A DNA stretch of 64,000 bases. Origin: Vibrio artabrorum (GTDB lineage: Bacteria > Pseudomonadota > Gammaproteobacteria > Enterobacterales > Vibrionaceae). Shown piece by piece: positions 27,390 through 35,943 of this stretch (its first letter is position 1; each line of letters opens with the position of its first letter). Location: the NCBI RefSeq assembly GCF_024347295.1, contig NZ_AP025459.1:868001-932000 (forward strand), given 5' to 3'. The position numbers were made by a program, and so were the translations under genes. The notes below the pieces were generated by a model. It saw only the letters and a list, made by a program, of their open reading frames with translations, was not told the DNA's origin and searched no databases.

Positions 27390-29822
27390 TTACCCTTTAT
27401 TAGTAAGGGCAATAATTATTTCATCAGGATCAGTGTCTGAGATAGTATGAGTTTTTAAAACTGCTTGAGCATCATGGTTTCGTATAAAATCAATAAATTG
27501 AAGGTAAGTGAGTGGTTTACAGAATAAGTAACCCTGTATTAAGTCACAGTTTGCTTCTTTGAGGTATTGATATTGCCCAATGGATTCGACACCCTCACCA
27601 ACAACTAAAGTGCCACTGGAATGGCCCAAGTTAATCATTAAATCAACCATTTTTCGGTCGGCTTTATGCTCGACAATGTTGTTGATGAAACTTTTATCTA
27701 TTTTTAGTTCATCGATAGGGTAATGAAGCAGTTGATTGAAGGCCGTATACCCCGTACCGAAGTCATCTAGCGAAACTTTCAAGCCTAATTCTCTCAAGCT
27801 CTCGATAGTTTGCACTGTAAGCTTATTGCTTTTTACATAACTGGTTTCGGTAATCTCAATGGTGATGTTGTCCGATGGAACTTGGTATCGTTCTAGAACT
27901 TTCGCTATGTTATCTGAAAAATTGCGATTATAGAGTTCCATTGCTGAAATGTTGATCGACAAGGAACCTTTATAATTGTGTATTTCTGAAAGTTCTTTAT
28001 AGCTTTTGATTGCTGTAGTAATCACCCACATGTCGATCCTAGATATGAGATTACTTTTTTCTGCAACTGGAATGAACTCATCGGGCCCGGCTTCAATATC
28101 AGAGAGACTTGGGCAACGAATAAGACATTCTGCTCCATCAATGTTCAGTGTTTGGGCATTAAAAATAGGCATAAAGCGAAGTTCAAAGTGATCGTTTTCG
28201 CAGCACTCCAACAGTTTTTTCTCGATCACATCATGTCGCTCTAATGTATGCAGCAGTTCTTCGCCGTAAACAATACGACTGTTATCATCACTGTGTGATT
28301 TGGCTTTAGTCAGCATTTCATCGATACATCGGTACCAAACCTCTTTAAATTTGGGAGTATTGACAGGTAAAACACCGGTCGCGAGTGAGAGCCTGAATCC
28401 ATAATAATCAAGAAATGTGGTTCCGGTTATTGCGTTGTTGATGTTCTCGATTTCCTCATTTATCCGTTGATGCTCATCAATTTCCAAGATAGCGATAAAC
28501 TGATTACCTCCAAATCTCGCTAGGGAATAGTCATTGTAACTAAATCCTAATGAGGACTGTTGGTCCTGTAGCGTTTTTCTTATTGCTGTCGCGAGGCTTA
28601 TCAGCACACTATCTCCGACTTTTGCGCCGTATAAATCATTGATTTTTCGAAAGTCAATGATATCCCAACAAACCAAAAAACAACGTGGACTCATTGAGCT
28701 TTTCAAGCGAATAGTGAGGTGGCGTATGAATGAACGTCGGTTCGCTAGCTTGGTTAGTTGGTCGAATTCTGCTTCAAATTTTAACTCGGTCAATGAATCG
28801 ATGTAAGCGTTCTTGATACTGTCAATTTCACTCTGTCCGGATGAGCGTTTGAAATATCTGAGTTTGTGCCCACCAATGGAGATTTCATGTAATAGATCTT
28901 TAAGTGGACGCACGAGTTGGTAGCGAACAATTAGATCGAGGATTAGCATGATGATAGAGAGAGTAGTAAGACTGCCGAATAGTGTATATCTGGCGATGAC
29001 GGCTTTGTCGCGATTGAACTTTTGCTCTTGAATATTAATTTGCGCGTGCAGGTGCCGACTCCTCATCTGTACATTGATGTTGCCTTTAGTTTGGTTGATG
29101 GACTTAATAACGAATTGTGTGTTTTTGATATTAGAAACGTCGTATGAAGGCTCAATAGAGAGTTGTACATGGCGTTGATCATTGTATTTTATCAGCAGGT
29201 TTGAGAGTTGTTTTAAAGGACCGTCAGCAATCAAGATGTATTTGTTTGACCGGTGAGTTTCTGATTTGTCTGTTGAGTGTTTATAGGAATCTATGACCTG
29301 TACATAAGCATAGCGGAGTTCGCCACCTACCGAGAGATAAGAAAAACCTTGATAAGAAAGTGTGTTGTTATTCGTTAATGATGTGTAGATATCGAAGATC
29401 TTTTCATAAATACTATCGGGAATTTTTAATCCCTCAATAGGATCGGGTTTCAATGTAGATAGCGTCAACTTGAACTTAGGATCTACAACATAGATGTGAT
29501 GTTGCCCGAATTGACTGATGTGGGGTTGGTTTAGGATGTGAAATACGCGCTTTTCCAACCGAGGTAAGGAGGTCGAGTCTCTGGGGCTTTGAATGTAACG
29601 GAGGAACGGCAACGAACTCCCTATATCTTTAATTAGCAAGGACAGACCAAGTTGTTCATATTCTGCTGCAACTAAAGCGGTATTAACGTCAGACTGCACT
29701 TTGTCAAAGTACATCTGCTTAGTGTGGTTTGATGCGAAATGATAGAATACAGTTCCTGCTAACGTAAAGATAAACAGTAGTATTGGTAAAAGCACTAAAT
29801 ATAGTTTTTTTAATATTGGCAT
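27390..29822 (-). CDS. Membrane GGDEF/EAL protein, probable c-di-GMP phosphodiesterase
   Basis: In this 810-residue protein, two membrane segments (residues 5-26 and about 280-300) flank a large periplasmic sensor domain, and a HAMP-like stretch follows. The GGDEF domain reads G-G-N-Q-F and is probably inactive or regulatory. The EAL domain keeps most catalytic residues: E in D-G-A-E-C-L-I-R, N in N-I-S-A-M-E, E in I-E-I-T-E-T, D-D-F-G-T-G, the lysine in L-K-I-D-K-S-F and E-G-V-E. It should hydrolyse c-di-GMP and so favour motility over biofilm. It is transcribed alone; a repeat tract lies 146-197 bp upstream of its start. Confidence 0.9.
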   Translation of the reverse strand: MPILKKLYLVLLPILLFIFTLAGTVFYHFASNHTKQMYFDKVQSDVNTALVAAEYEQLGLSLLIKDIGSSLPFLRYIQSPRDSTSLPRLEKRVFHILNQPHISQFGQHHIYVVDPKFKLTLSTLKPDPIEGLKIPDSIYEKIFDIYTSLTNNNTLSYQGFSYLSVGGELRYAYVQVIDSYKHSTDKSETHRSNKYILIADGPLKQLSNLLIKYNDQRHVQLSIEPSYDVSNIKNTQFVIKSINQTKGNINVQMRSRHLHAQINIQEQKFNRDKAVIARYTLFGSLTTLSIIMLILDLIVRYQLVRPLKDLLHEISIGGHKLRYFKRSSGQSEIDSIKNAYIDSLTELKFEAEFDQLTKLANRRSFIRHLTIRLKSSMSPRCFLVCWDIIDFRKINDLYGAKVGDSVLISLATAIRKTLQDQQSSLGFSYNDYSLARFGGNQFIAILEIDEHQRINEEIENINNAITGTTFLDYYGFRLSLATGVLPVNTPKFKEVWYRCIDEMLTKAKSHSDDNSRIVYGEELLHTLERHDVIEKKLLECCENDHFELRFMPIFNAQTLNIDGAECLIRCPSLSDIEAGPDEFIPVAEKSNLISRIDMWVITTAIKSYKELSEIHNYKGSLSINISAMELYNRNFSDNIAKVLERYQVPSDNITIEITETSYVKSNKLTVQTIESLRELGLKVSLDDFGTGYTAFNQLLHYPIDELKIDKSFINNIVEHKADRKMVDLMINLGHSSGTLVVGEGVESIGQYQYLKEANCDLIQGYLFCKPLTYLQFIDFIRNHDAQAVLKTHTISDTDPDEIIIALTNKG

Positions 29823-29967
29823 TAACTATCTCAAACTGTCGACAATCCGTGTCACTAATTCAATCGTAGCCCAAAAATTAAATATAGGAGTCTAATTTCA
29901 GAACAATGCAGTGCATTGAGTGCGAAAACCTAATTTTTGCAAATGAGAGGTGACCGATATTCCATTG

Positions 29968-30018
29968 TTGGAGTGTTGGAGTGTTGGAGTGTTGGAGTGT
30001 TGGAGTGTTGGAGTGTTG
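29968..30018. repeat. Octanucleotide tandem repeat (TTGGAGTG) x 6
   Basis: Six perfect copies of TTGGAGTG run from 29968 to 30015, followed by a partial TTG. The tract lies upstream of the GGDEF/EAL gene (which starts at 29822 on the minus strand) and downstream of the fasciclin gene stop. Such tracts change length by slippage; here that could alter promoter spacing of the GGDEF/EAL gene. Confidence 0.95.
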
Positions 30019-30052
30019 TCTGGGGAACGGTGCGACAGGCAAGTTTCTGACT

Positions 30053-30084
30053 AAAAAGAGGGAGAACTTGTCCCCCCCTTTCGA
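30053..30084 (-). terminator. Terminator after the fasciclin gene
   Basis: On the minus strand AAAGGGGGGGA pairs with TCTCCCTCTTT around a CAAGT loop, using two G-U pairs, and is followed by TTTTTAG. It lies 38 bp after the stop codon at 30122. Confidence 0.7.
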
Positions 30085-30121
30085 GTGTCATTGGAAGTGA
30101 TAGAGTGAAGGGTTTTCTGAC

Positions 30122-30619
30122 TTATTTTGGTAGCAACACTGTGTCGATTACGTGGATTACGCCGTTGCTCGCTTTAACATCAGCAGCAATTACTTTTGCG
30201 TTGTTAATCATGACGGTGCCGTCGTTCGTGCTAACCATTACCGCTTGTCCTTGCAACGTGTCAGCACGATCTATTTTCATCACATCTGCGGCCATTACTT
30301 TGCCTGAAACAACATGGTAGGTCAGTACAGCGATCAGTTTATCTTTGTTTTCTGGCTTCAAAAGCATGTCAATGGTGCCATCAGGTAACTTGGCAAATGC
30401 TTCGTCTGTTGGAGCGAATACCGTAAATGGGCCTTCCCCTTTTAATGTTTCAACAAGCCCGGCGGCTTTTACCGCAGTCACCAGCGTGTTGAATGAGCCA
30501 TTTTCTACTGCAACGTCTACAATATCTTTCTTCATACCATGGTGGTTAGCGTGAGCAAAAGCAGTAAAGAATAGGGTGGTAACCATTAGAGTAATGATCT
30601 TGCTAATGTGATTAATCAT
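30122..30619 (-). CDS. Secreted fasciclin (FAS1)-domain protein
   Basis: I start at the ATG at 30619 because AAAGGA lies 6-9 bases before it; an earlier in-frame ATG has no such site. The 165-residue protein has a signal peptide (cut near A-H-A-N at about residue 23) and one FAS1 domain with the two conserved boxes: [15 protein letters not shown] (about residue 70) and [11 protein letters not shown] at the very end. FAS1 proteins are small adhesive or binding proteins at the cell surface or in the periplasm. It is a single-gene unit with its own terminator. Partner unknown. Confidence 0.92.
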   Translation of the reverse strand: MINHISKIITLMVTTLFFTAFAHANHHGMKKDIVDVAVENGSFNTLVTAVKAAGLVETLKGEGPFTVFAPTDEAFAKLPDGTIDMLLKPENKDKLIAVLTYHVVSGKVMAADVMKIDRADTLQGQAVMVSTNDGTVMINNAKVIAADVKASNGVIHVIDTVLLPK

Positions 30620-30864
30620 GTTGTCGTCCTTTGAGTTTGTCTGTTTGATTGCGTCTGTTTTTACGAAGGGGTTTGGAGAAGAGATCAATGGATGACAACA
30701 TTTTCCTACTCATTTATTGTGCAAACGACCGGATTTACTTAAAAAACTTTGTATATTCAAAATGGTAGGGGACATTGGTGCGTTGTTGATCGCCGAAAAT
30801 TAGAGTCGATGATCAATTGTGAGTTGTTGATCTTTATTCAAATCGGTATAATAGCAATCGTTTG

Positions 30865-30931
30865 CTTCGTATAACCCCAATGATATGGTTTGGGGGTCTC
30901 TACCAGCTCCCGCAAAGTGCTGATTACGAAG
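30865..30931 (+). ncRNA. Adenine riboswitch (purine aptamer) of add
   Basis: P1 is CTTCGTA (30865-30871) with TACGAAG (30925-30931). P2 is CCCCAA with TTGGGG around the invariant loop TGATATGG. The core CTACC and the second loop C-C-G-C-A-A-A follow. The specificity base in G-A-T-T-A is T, which in this RNA family means adenine rather than guanine. The V. vulnificus add aptamer has the same layout. It lies 104 bp before the adenosine deaminase start; in Vibrio the switch turns translation on when adenine is bound. Confidence 0.95.
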
Positions 30932-31034
30932 GGTTTAGATCACAATAGTGTTCTTACTCTTTGTAATGGCGTTCAAAAATATCCTGTCTATTATTCAGAG
31001 TAAGTGCACATTTTAAATTCATAGTAGGTGGAAT

Positions 31035-32033
31035 ATGAACGCATTTATTCAAGGGCTTCCCAAAGTAGAGTTGCATTTACATATTGAAGGTTCACTCGAA
31101 CCTGAATTGCTCTTTCAACTCGCACAACGTAATGGTATCAACCTACCTTATTCGTCACCAGAACAACTAAGACGCGCGTATGAATTTGATGATTTGCAGT
31201 CTTTTCTGGATATTTACTATCAAGGTGCTGACGCATTGCGCACCGAACAAGATTTCTATGATTTAACATGGGCTTATTTAGAGAGATGCAAGGCCGATAA
31301 TGTCATTCACACTGAAATTTTCTTTGATCCTCAAACGCATACTGAGCGTGGCATTGCATTTGATACTGTGATTAACGGTATCCATCGTGCGCTTGAGTGT
31401 GCGCAAAGAGAGCTAGGGATCTCCTCTCAAATTATTGCTTGTTTCTTGCGTCATTTGCCTGAAGAGAGCGCCATTCAAACATTCTCCGATGTTCTAAGGC
31501 ATCAAGATAAGATCATTGGTGTTGGATTAGACTCCTCTGAATTAGGGCATCCACCAGAGAAATTTAAACGTGTCTTTCAGCAAGCGAAACAAGCCGGCTT
31601 TCTAACCGTTGCTCATGCAGGAGAAGAAGGGCCAGCTCAAAATATCGTGGATGCGATTGAAATGCTCAGCGTGAGTCGAGTGGATCATGGTGTGCAGTGC
31701 ATGACAGATGAAGCTTTAATCGAACAACTGATTAAAACTCAAATGCCACTGACGGTGTGTCCATTGTCTAATATTAAATTGCGCGTATTCGATGTGATGG
31801 AAGACCATAACATTGTCGAACTGTTGAGAAAGGGTGTGGCCGTAACAATCAACTCGGATGACCCCGCTTATTTTGGCGGTTACATGTCGGATAACTTTAA
31901 TGCGGTGAGTCAAGCTCATGAGATGACGCACCAAGAGTTAGCGCAATTCAGTTTGAATGCGATTGAAGCGAGTTTTATCGAGGAGTCATTAAAGCGGCGA
32001 TATCGTGATGCGGTGTTGACCTATATCGCGTAG
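31035..32033 (+). CDS. add: Adenosine deaminase
   Basis: This 332-residue zinc hydrolase converts adenosine to inosine in purine salvage. Its metal site is complete: H-L-H-I-E-G-S (about residue 16), the catalytic glutamate in H-A-G-E-E-G-P (about residue 196), D-H-G-V-Q (about residue 219) and N-S-D-D-P-A-Y-F (about residue 276). It is transcribed alone downstream of an adenine riboswitch, as in other vibrios. The short helix signature F-I-Q-G-L-P-K-V-E-L opens the protein. A bidirectional terminator follows. Confidence 0.96.
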   Translation: MNAFIQGLPKVELHLHIEGSLEPELLFQLAQRNGINLPYSSPEQLRRAYEFDDLQSFLDIYYQGADALRTEQDFYDLTWAYLERCKADNVIHTEIFFDPQTHTERGIAFDTVINGIHRALECAQRELGISSQIIACFLRHLPEESAIQTFSDVLRHQDKIIGVGLDSSELGHPPEKFKRVFQQAKQAGFLTVAHAGEEGPAQNIVDAIEMLSVSRVDHGVQCMTDEALIEQLIKTQMPLTVCPLSNIKLRVFDVMEDHNIVELLRKGVAVTINSDDPAYFGGYMSDNFNAVSQAHEMTHQELAQFSLNAIEASFIEESLKRRYRDAVLTYIA

Positions 32034-32237
32034 CTGGGTGCGGTACAGTATCGGGAGTCTGTTGTTTTACTTCACAAATGGCCAGTGATTGCTGGTCGTT
32101 TGGATATTTTCAGGTGCGACGGGAAGGGTTATTTTTACATAGTGATTGAATGTCTGTTGGGTTTCAGCATCAGACATGCCGACCCAAAATAGAGCCTTTC
32201 TGCTACGGTATCTCTCTGTGATTTGAGATCAAAAAAT

Positions 32238-32267
32238 CCGTGACAACATTGGTGTTATCACGGTTTT
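32238..32267. terminator. Bidirectional terminator between add and the sulfatase gene
   Basis: CCGTGACAACA (32238-32248) and TGTTATCACGG (32253-32263) pair with one mismatch around TTGG. TTTT follows on the plus strand and TTTTTT on the minus strand. It separates the convergent add and sulfatase genes. No gene is visible in the rest of the 32034-32297 spacer. Confidence 0.85.
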
Positions 32268-32297
32268 ATCATGCGATTTCACAGCGTTAGCGAGTGA

Positions 32298-33860
32298 TTA
32301 TTTAGCTTGTGCTGCTGCCGCTTCTAGTTGCTTAAGTTTGCCTTGAAGCATGTAGGAATTCTGGTTGAAGTTACCAGGGTTCAACACTTGGCTTTGTTGC
32401 ATTGGGTAGTCAGGTAGTGTGTCCATGAACTCTTGTACTTTGCTGCCTACTGGTACAAATAGCCACATGTTGTCTGCCATCCAGCGTAGGTACATGCCCG
32501 ATTCGTGCGGTGCTTTTTCGAATGGGTCAGCACGTAGGTGAACAACTTGAGGCCAGTTTGGTTGGAAACGTACAGCATCTGTGATGTTACCGTCCATTAC
32601 AGCGAATGAGATCTTGAAGTCATTCCAACGAACTGCGTTTAGCTCAGCGTTTGCAGAGAAGTAAAGCATGCTATCACGAGGGCCTTTTTCTTCTTTACCT
32701 TGGAAGTAAGGCAGGAAGTTGTAACCATCTAGGTGTACACGCCAGTTTTTACCGTTGTAAGTTGCCCCTTTGTCAGACGCTAACTTCTCAACCACTTTAT
32801 CATCACCAGCGGCTGCTAGTAGAGTCGGGATCCAGTCTTGGTGACCCATGATGTCGTTGATCTTCGTTCCCGGTTTGATAGTCCCCGGCCAGCGAACGAG
32901 CTGAGGAACACGCATACCACCTTCGTAAGTTGTCCCTTTCTCACCGTGGAAGTAAGTAGCACCACCATCAGGCCAAGATACGGTTTCTGCACCGTTATCG
33001 GTCGAGTAGATCACGATAGTGTTATCTGCGATCTTAAGCTCGTCAAGCTTGTCTAGAAGGATACCCACTTGGTCATCGTGCTCTAGCATGCCATCGGCGT
33101 AGATGCTGATACCAGATTTACCTTGGTATTTTTCCTGTAGACGAGTCCACACGTGCATGCGAGTGGTGTTGTGCCAGATAAAGAAGGGTTTGTCCGCTTT
33201 CACGGCTTTTTCCATGAATGCTAGAGACTCTTCTAGGAACTCTTCATCTGCGTGCTCCATACGCTTACGCGTCATAGGACCTGTATCTTCAATTTTACCG
33301 TCAGAAGTCGACTTGATTACACCACGAGGGCCGAAGTTCTTACGGAACTCAGGATCTTTAGGGTAGTAGTATGTCTCTGGCTCTTCTTCCGCGTTCAGGT
33401 GGTAAAGGTTACCGAAGAACTGGTCAAAACCGTGGTTTGTTGGAAGGTGTTTGTCTTGATCACCCATGTGGTTCTTACCGAACTGAGCCGTCATGTAGCC
33501 TTGTTCTTTAAGAAGATCCGCGATTGTTGGAGCCCAATCTGGGATACCGTGGTCAGAGCCCGGCATACCGATAGTCAGTAGACCTGTACGGAAAGGTTCT
33601 TGACCGGTTAGGAATGCAGCACGACCCGCTGTACACGATTGTTGACCATAGTGGTCAGTAAACAGTGCGCCTTCGTTAGCTATACGGTCGATGTTTGGTG
33701 TTTCGTAACCCATCATGCCGTTGTTGTATGCACTGATGTTGAATACACCAATGTCATCACCCCAGATAGCAAGAATGTTCGGTTTTTCTGCTGCTGTTAC
33801 CGCTGAAGAAGCGGCCAATAAGCCAGCACTCAATGCCAGTTTATTCATTGTAGTACCCAT
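32298..33860 (-). CDS. Periplasmic sulfatase (arylsulfatase family), copy 1
   Basis: This 520-residue protein has a signal peptide (cut near V-T-A-A-E-K at about residue 24). The metal aspartates are in I-W-G-D-D-I-G (about residue 33), and the active-site motif is S-C-T-A-G-R-A-A-F (about residue 77), whose cysteine becomes formylglycine. K-N-H-M-G-D-Q and S-T-D-N-G-A-E complete the site. The C-x-A-x-R form is accepted by anaerobic sulfatase-maturing radical SAM enzymes, one of which is encoded at 49081. It is divergent from a second sulfatase that shares long blocks, such as N-L-Y-H-L-N-A-E-E-E-P-E. GGAG precedes the ATG at 33860. The substrate is unknown. Confidence 0.93.
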   Translation of the reverse strand: MGTTMNKLALSAGLLAASSAVTAAEKPNILAIWGDDIGVFNISAYNNGMMGYETPNIDRIANEGALFTDHYGQQSCTAGRAAFLTGQEPFRTGLLTIGMPGSDHGIPDWAPTIADLLKEQGYMTAQFGKNHMGDQDKHLPTNHGFDQFFGNLYHLNAEEEPETYYYPKDPEFRKNFGPRGVIKSTSDGKIEDTGPMTRKRMEHADEEFLEESLAFMEKAVKADKPFFIWHNTTRMHVWTRLQEKYQGKSGISIYADGMLEHDDQVGILLDKLDELKIADNTIVIYSTDNGAETVSWPDGGATYFHGEKGTTYEGGMRVPQLVRWPGTIKPGTKINDIMGHQDWIPTLLAAAGDDKVVEKLASDKGATYNGKNWRVHLDGYNFLPYFQGKEEKGPRDSMLYFSANAELNAVRWNDFKISFAVMDGNITDAVRFQPNWPQVVHLRADPFEKAPHESGMYLRWMADNMWLFVPVGSKVQEFMDTLPDYPMQQSQVLNPGNFNQNSYMLQGKLKQLEAAAAQAK

Positions 33861-34203
33861 AAGGACTCCGATTCACTTTAAAGATTAATGCGTTAGAGCA
33901 ACACATCGTTGGGCAAACATTAATCTTTATAATCAGTTATGTCTTTTTATAGTGGTTATAACTAATTGTTATATTTGCTATCTAAGGGTTTGATTTGAAT
34001 GGGTTTATGTTGAGTTGTGATTTACTGTTTAGCGTTGTGTTTATGCTGGCGATGTTTGCATACAATGACTTCAGCGTGTCGTTGGGTATTTAGTTGCCAA
34101 TAAAAATGACCAAAAAGTTAATAGCTTAGCGAATCTCGCGATAGTTTAAAAAGTGAACTATACGTTGTAAGGCAGGATGCAAATAACTTACAAAGAGGTT
34201 TTT
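33861..34203. promoter_or_regulatory. Divergent promoter region of the two sulfatases
   Basis: This 343-bp spacer holds no gene. A perfect 12-bp inverted repeat, TAAAGATTAATG (33879-33890) and CATTAATCTTTA (33918-33929), lies in the probable leader of the left sulfatase. A palindrome, TATAAC-TAATT-GTTATA, lies at 33957-33973. Confidence 0.65.
33957..33973. promoter_or_regulatory. Candidate LysR-type operator, site 1
   Basis: TATAACTAATTGTTATA is a palindrome with 6-bp arms and a 5-base centre, which fits the T-N11-A layout of LysR boxes. Its core differs by one base from the site at 38356-38370. A LysR gene lies at 45181. Confidence 0.5.
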
Positions 34204-35751
34204 ATGACAGCGAAATATGGCGTTAAACGTCGATTAGCGATTTTGGGTACTGCGATGATGGCGGCTTCGACCACCACATTTGCAGCTGAAAAACCGAACA
34301 TTCTCGTCATTTGGGGGGATGATATTGGTCAATCTAATGTCAGCGCATACACCTTTGGCTTAATGGGGTATAAAACCCCGAACATTGATAGCATTGCCAA
34401 AGAAGGCATGATGTTTACCGATTACTACGCTGAGCAATCTTGTACCGCGGGGCGATCTACCTTCATTACGGGACAAAGTGTGTTACGAACGGGTTTGAGT
34501 AAAGTAGGTTTGCCGGGTGCAGACATTGGCTTACAAGCAGAAGACGCGACAATCGCAGAAATGCTGAAACCTATGGGTTACATGACCGGTCAATTTGGTA
34601 AAAACCACCTTGGCGATAAAGATGAATTTCTTCCTACAGCACACGGGTTTGACGAATTTTTTGGCAACCTTTACCACCTGAATGCTGAAGAAGAACCAGA
34701 AAATGAAGATTACCCAACTGACCCAGAGTTTCGTAAGAAATTTGGCCCTCGTGGCGTTATCAAGTCATTTGCTGATGGCAAGATTGAAGATACCGGCCCA
34801 CTAACGCGTAAGCGTATGGAAACCGTCGATGAAGAAACACTAGATGCGGCACTTGATTTCATGGATCGCGCAGTAAAAGCGGACAAACCATTCTTCGTTT
34901 GGTGGAACGCGACACGTATGCACTTTAGAACGCATGTTCAGCCAGACAGTAAAGGCGTAACGGGAATCAGTAATTATGCCGATGGCATGGTTGAGCACGA
35001 TCGACACGTAGGCCAACTATTGAAGCAAGTGGATGAGTTGGGAATCAAAGACAACACCATCGTTTTCTACTCAACGGATAACGGCCCTCACATGAACTCT
35101 TGGCCTGATGCGGGTACAACCCCGTTCCGTGGTGAGAAAAACACCAACTGGGAAGGCGCATACCGTGTACCAGCCATGGTTCGTTGGCCTGGTAAGATTG
35201 AACCTGGAAGCGTATCTAACGAGATCATGCACCATATGGACTGGATGCCAACCTTCGTTGCCGCTGCTGGTGATGACCAAATCAAAGAGAAACTACTCAA
35301 AGGTTATACTGCGGGTGATAAAACGTTTAAGGTTCACTTAGATGGTTATAACTTCCTTCCTTACTTAACGGGTGAAGAAGAAAAAGGTCGTCGTTCTGAG
35401 ATCTTCTACTTTACCGATGATGGTGACTTAGCGGCGCTGCGTTACAACCAATGGAAAGCGGTGTTTATGGAGCAACGTGCAACGGGTACCATGCAAATCT
35501 GGGCTGAACCGTTCGTGACGTTACGTCTTCCTAAGCTGTTTAACCTACGTATGGACCCATACGAAAACGCAGACATTACATCGAACACATACTACGACTG
35601 GTTGTTAGACCATGCTTATATGTTCGTTCCAGCACAAGCGTATGTTGGCAAGTTCTTAGAAACCTTTGCTGAATATCCGCCGCGCCAAAAAGCCGCGAGC
35701 TTTAGCTTGGATCAGGTAATGGAGAAACTTCAGGAATCTCATAACAAGTAA
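34204..35751 (+). CDS. Periplasmic sulfatase (arylsulfatase family), copy 2
   Basis: I start at the ATG at 34204, which has AGAGG five bases upstream, giving 515 residues; an ATG at 34177 has no good site. The signal peptide is cut near T-F-A-A-E-K (about residue 28). The active-site motif S-C-T-A-G-R-S-T-F (about residue 81), the metal site I-W-G-D-D-I-G-Q and S-T-D-N-G-P match copy 1. The two proteins share most of the N-terminal two thirds and differ in the C-terminal part, which usually sets the substrate, so they may act on related sulfated compounds. A terminator follows the stop by 30 bp. Confidence 0.93.
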   Translation: MTAKYGVKRRLAILGTAMMAASTTTFAAEKPNILVIWGDDIGQSNVSAYTFGLMGYKTPNIDSIAKEGMMFTDYYAEQSCTAGRSTFITGQSVLRTGLSKVGLPGADIGLQAEDATIAEMLKPMGYMTGQFGKNHLGDKDEFLPTAHGFDEFFGNLYHLNAEEEPENEDYPTDPEFRKKFGPRGVIKSFADGKIEDTGPLTRKRMETVDEETLDAALDFMDRAVKADKPFFVWWNATRMHFRTHVQPDSKGVTGISNYADGMVEHDRHVGQLLKQVDELGIKDNTIVFYSTDNGPHMNSWPDAGTTPFRGEKNTNWEGAYRVPAMVRWPGKIEPGSVSNEIMHHMDWMPTFVAAAGDDQIKEKLLKGYTAGDKTFKVHLDGYNFLPYLTGEEEKGRRSEIFYFTDDGDLAALRYNQWKAVFMEQRATGTMQIWAEPFVTLRLPKLFNLRMDPYENADITSNTYYDWLLDHAYMFVPAQAYVGKFLETFAEYPPRQKAASFSLDQVMEKLQESHNK

Positions 35752-35781
35752 ATGATTGTTTGAGTAAAGCTGAATAGATAA

Positions 35782-35805
35782 AAAGAGCTCTTCGGAGCTC
35801 TTTTT
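35782..35805 (+). terminator. Terminator after sulfatase copy 2
   Basis: AAAGAGCTC (35782-35790), loop TTCG, and GAGCTCTTT (35795-35803) form a perfect stem with a stable tetraloop, followed by a T-run. Confidence 0.92.
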
Positions 35806-35906
35806 ATACTCATACCGATGAGAACATTCCCGGTCGTGAATATGAGTCACAACTATCGGGCTCACTGCCACTAAATAATTGTAAATTCGTTGTTTTTACG
35901 TCTACC

Positions 35907-35932
35907 TTTTTATACATAAGGATGTATAAAAA
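35907..35932 (+). promoter_or_regulatory. Perfect 11-bp hairpin just before the octahaem cytochrome start
   Basis: TTTTTATACAT (35907-35917) and ATGTATAAAAA (35922-35932) are separated by AAGG. The ribosome site AAGGAA follows at once (35934-35939) and the ATG is at 35944. It may act as an operator, a leader hairpin that limits translation, or a weak terminator of upstream reading. Confidence 0.65.
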
Positions 35933-35943
35933 CAAGGAATGTT

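Noticed and set aside
29968..30018. A CRISPR-like array
   Set aside because: The units are directly adjacent 8-mers with no spacers, so this is a simple tandem repeat.
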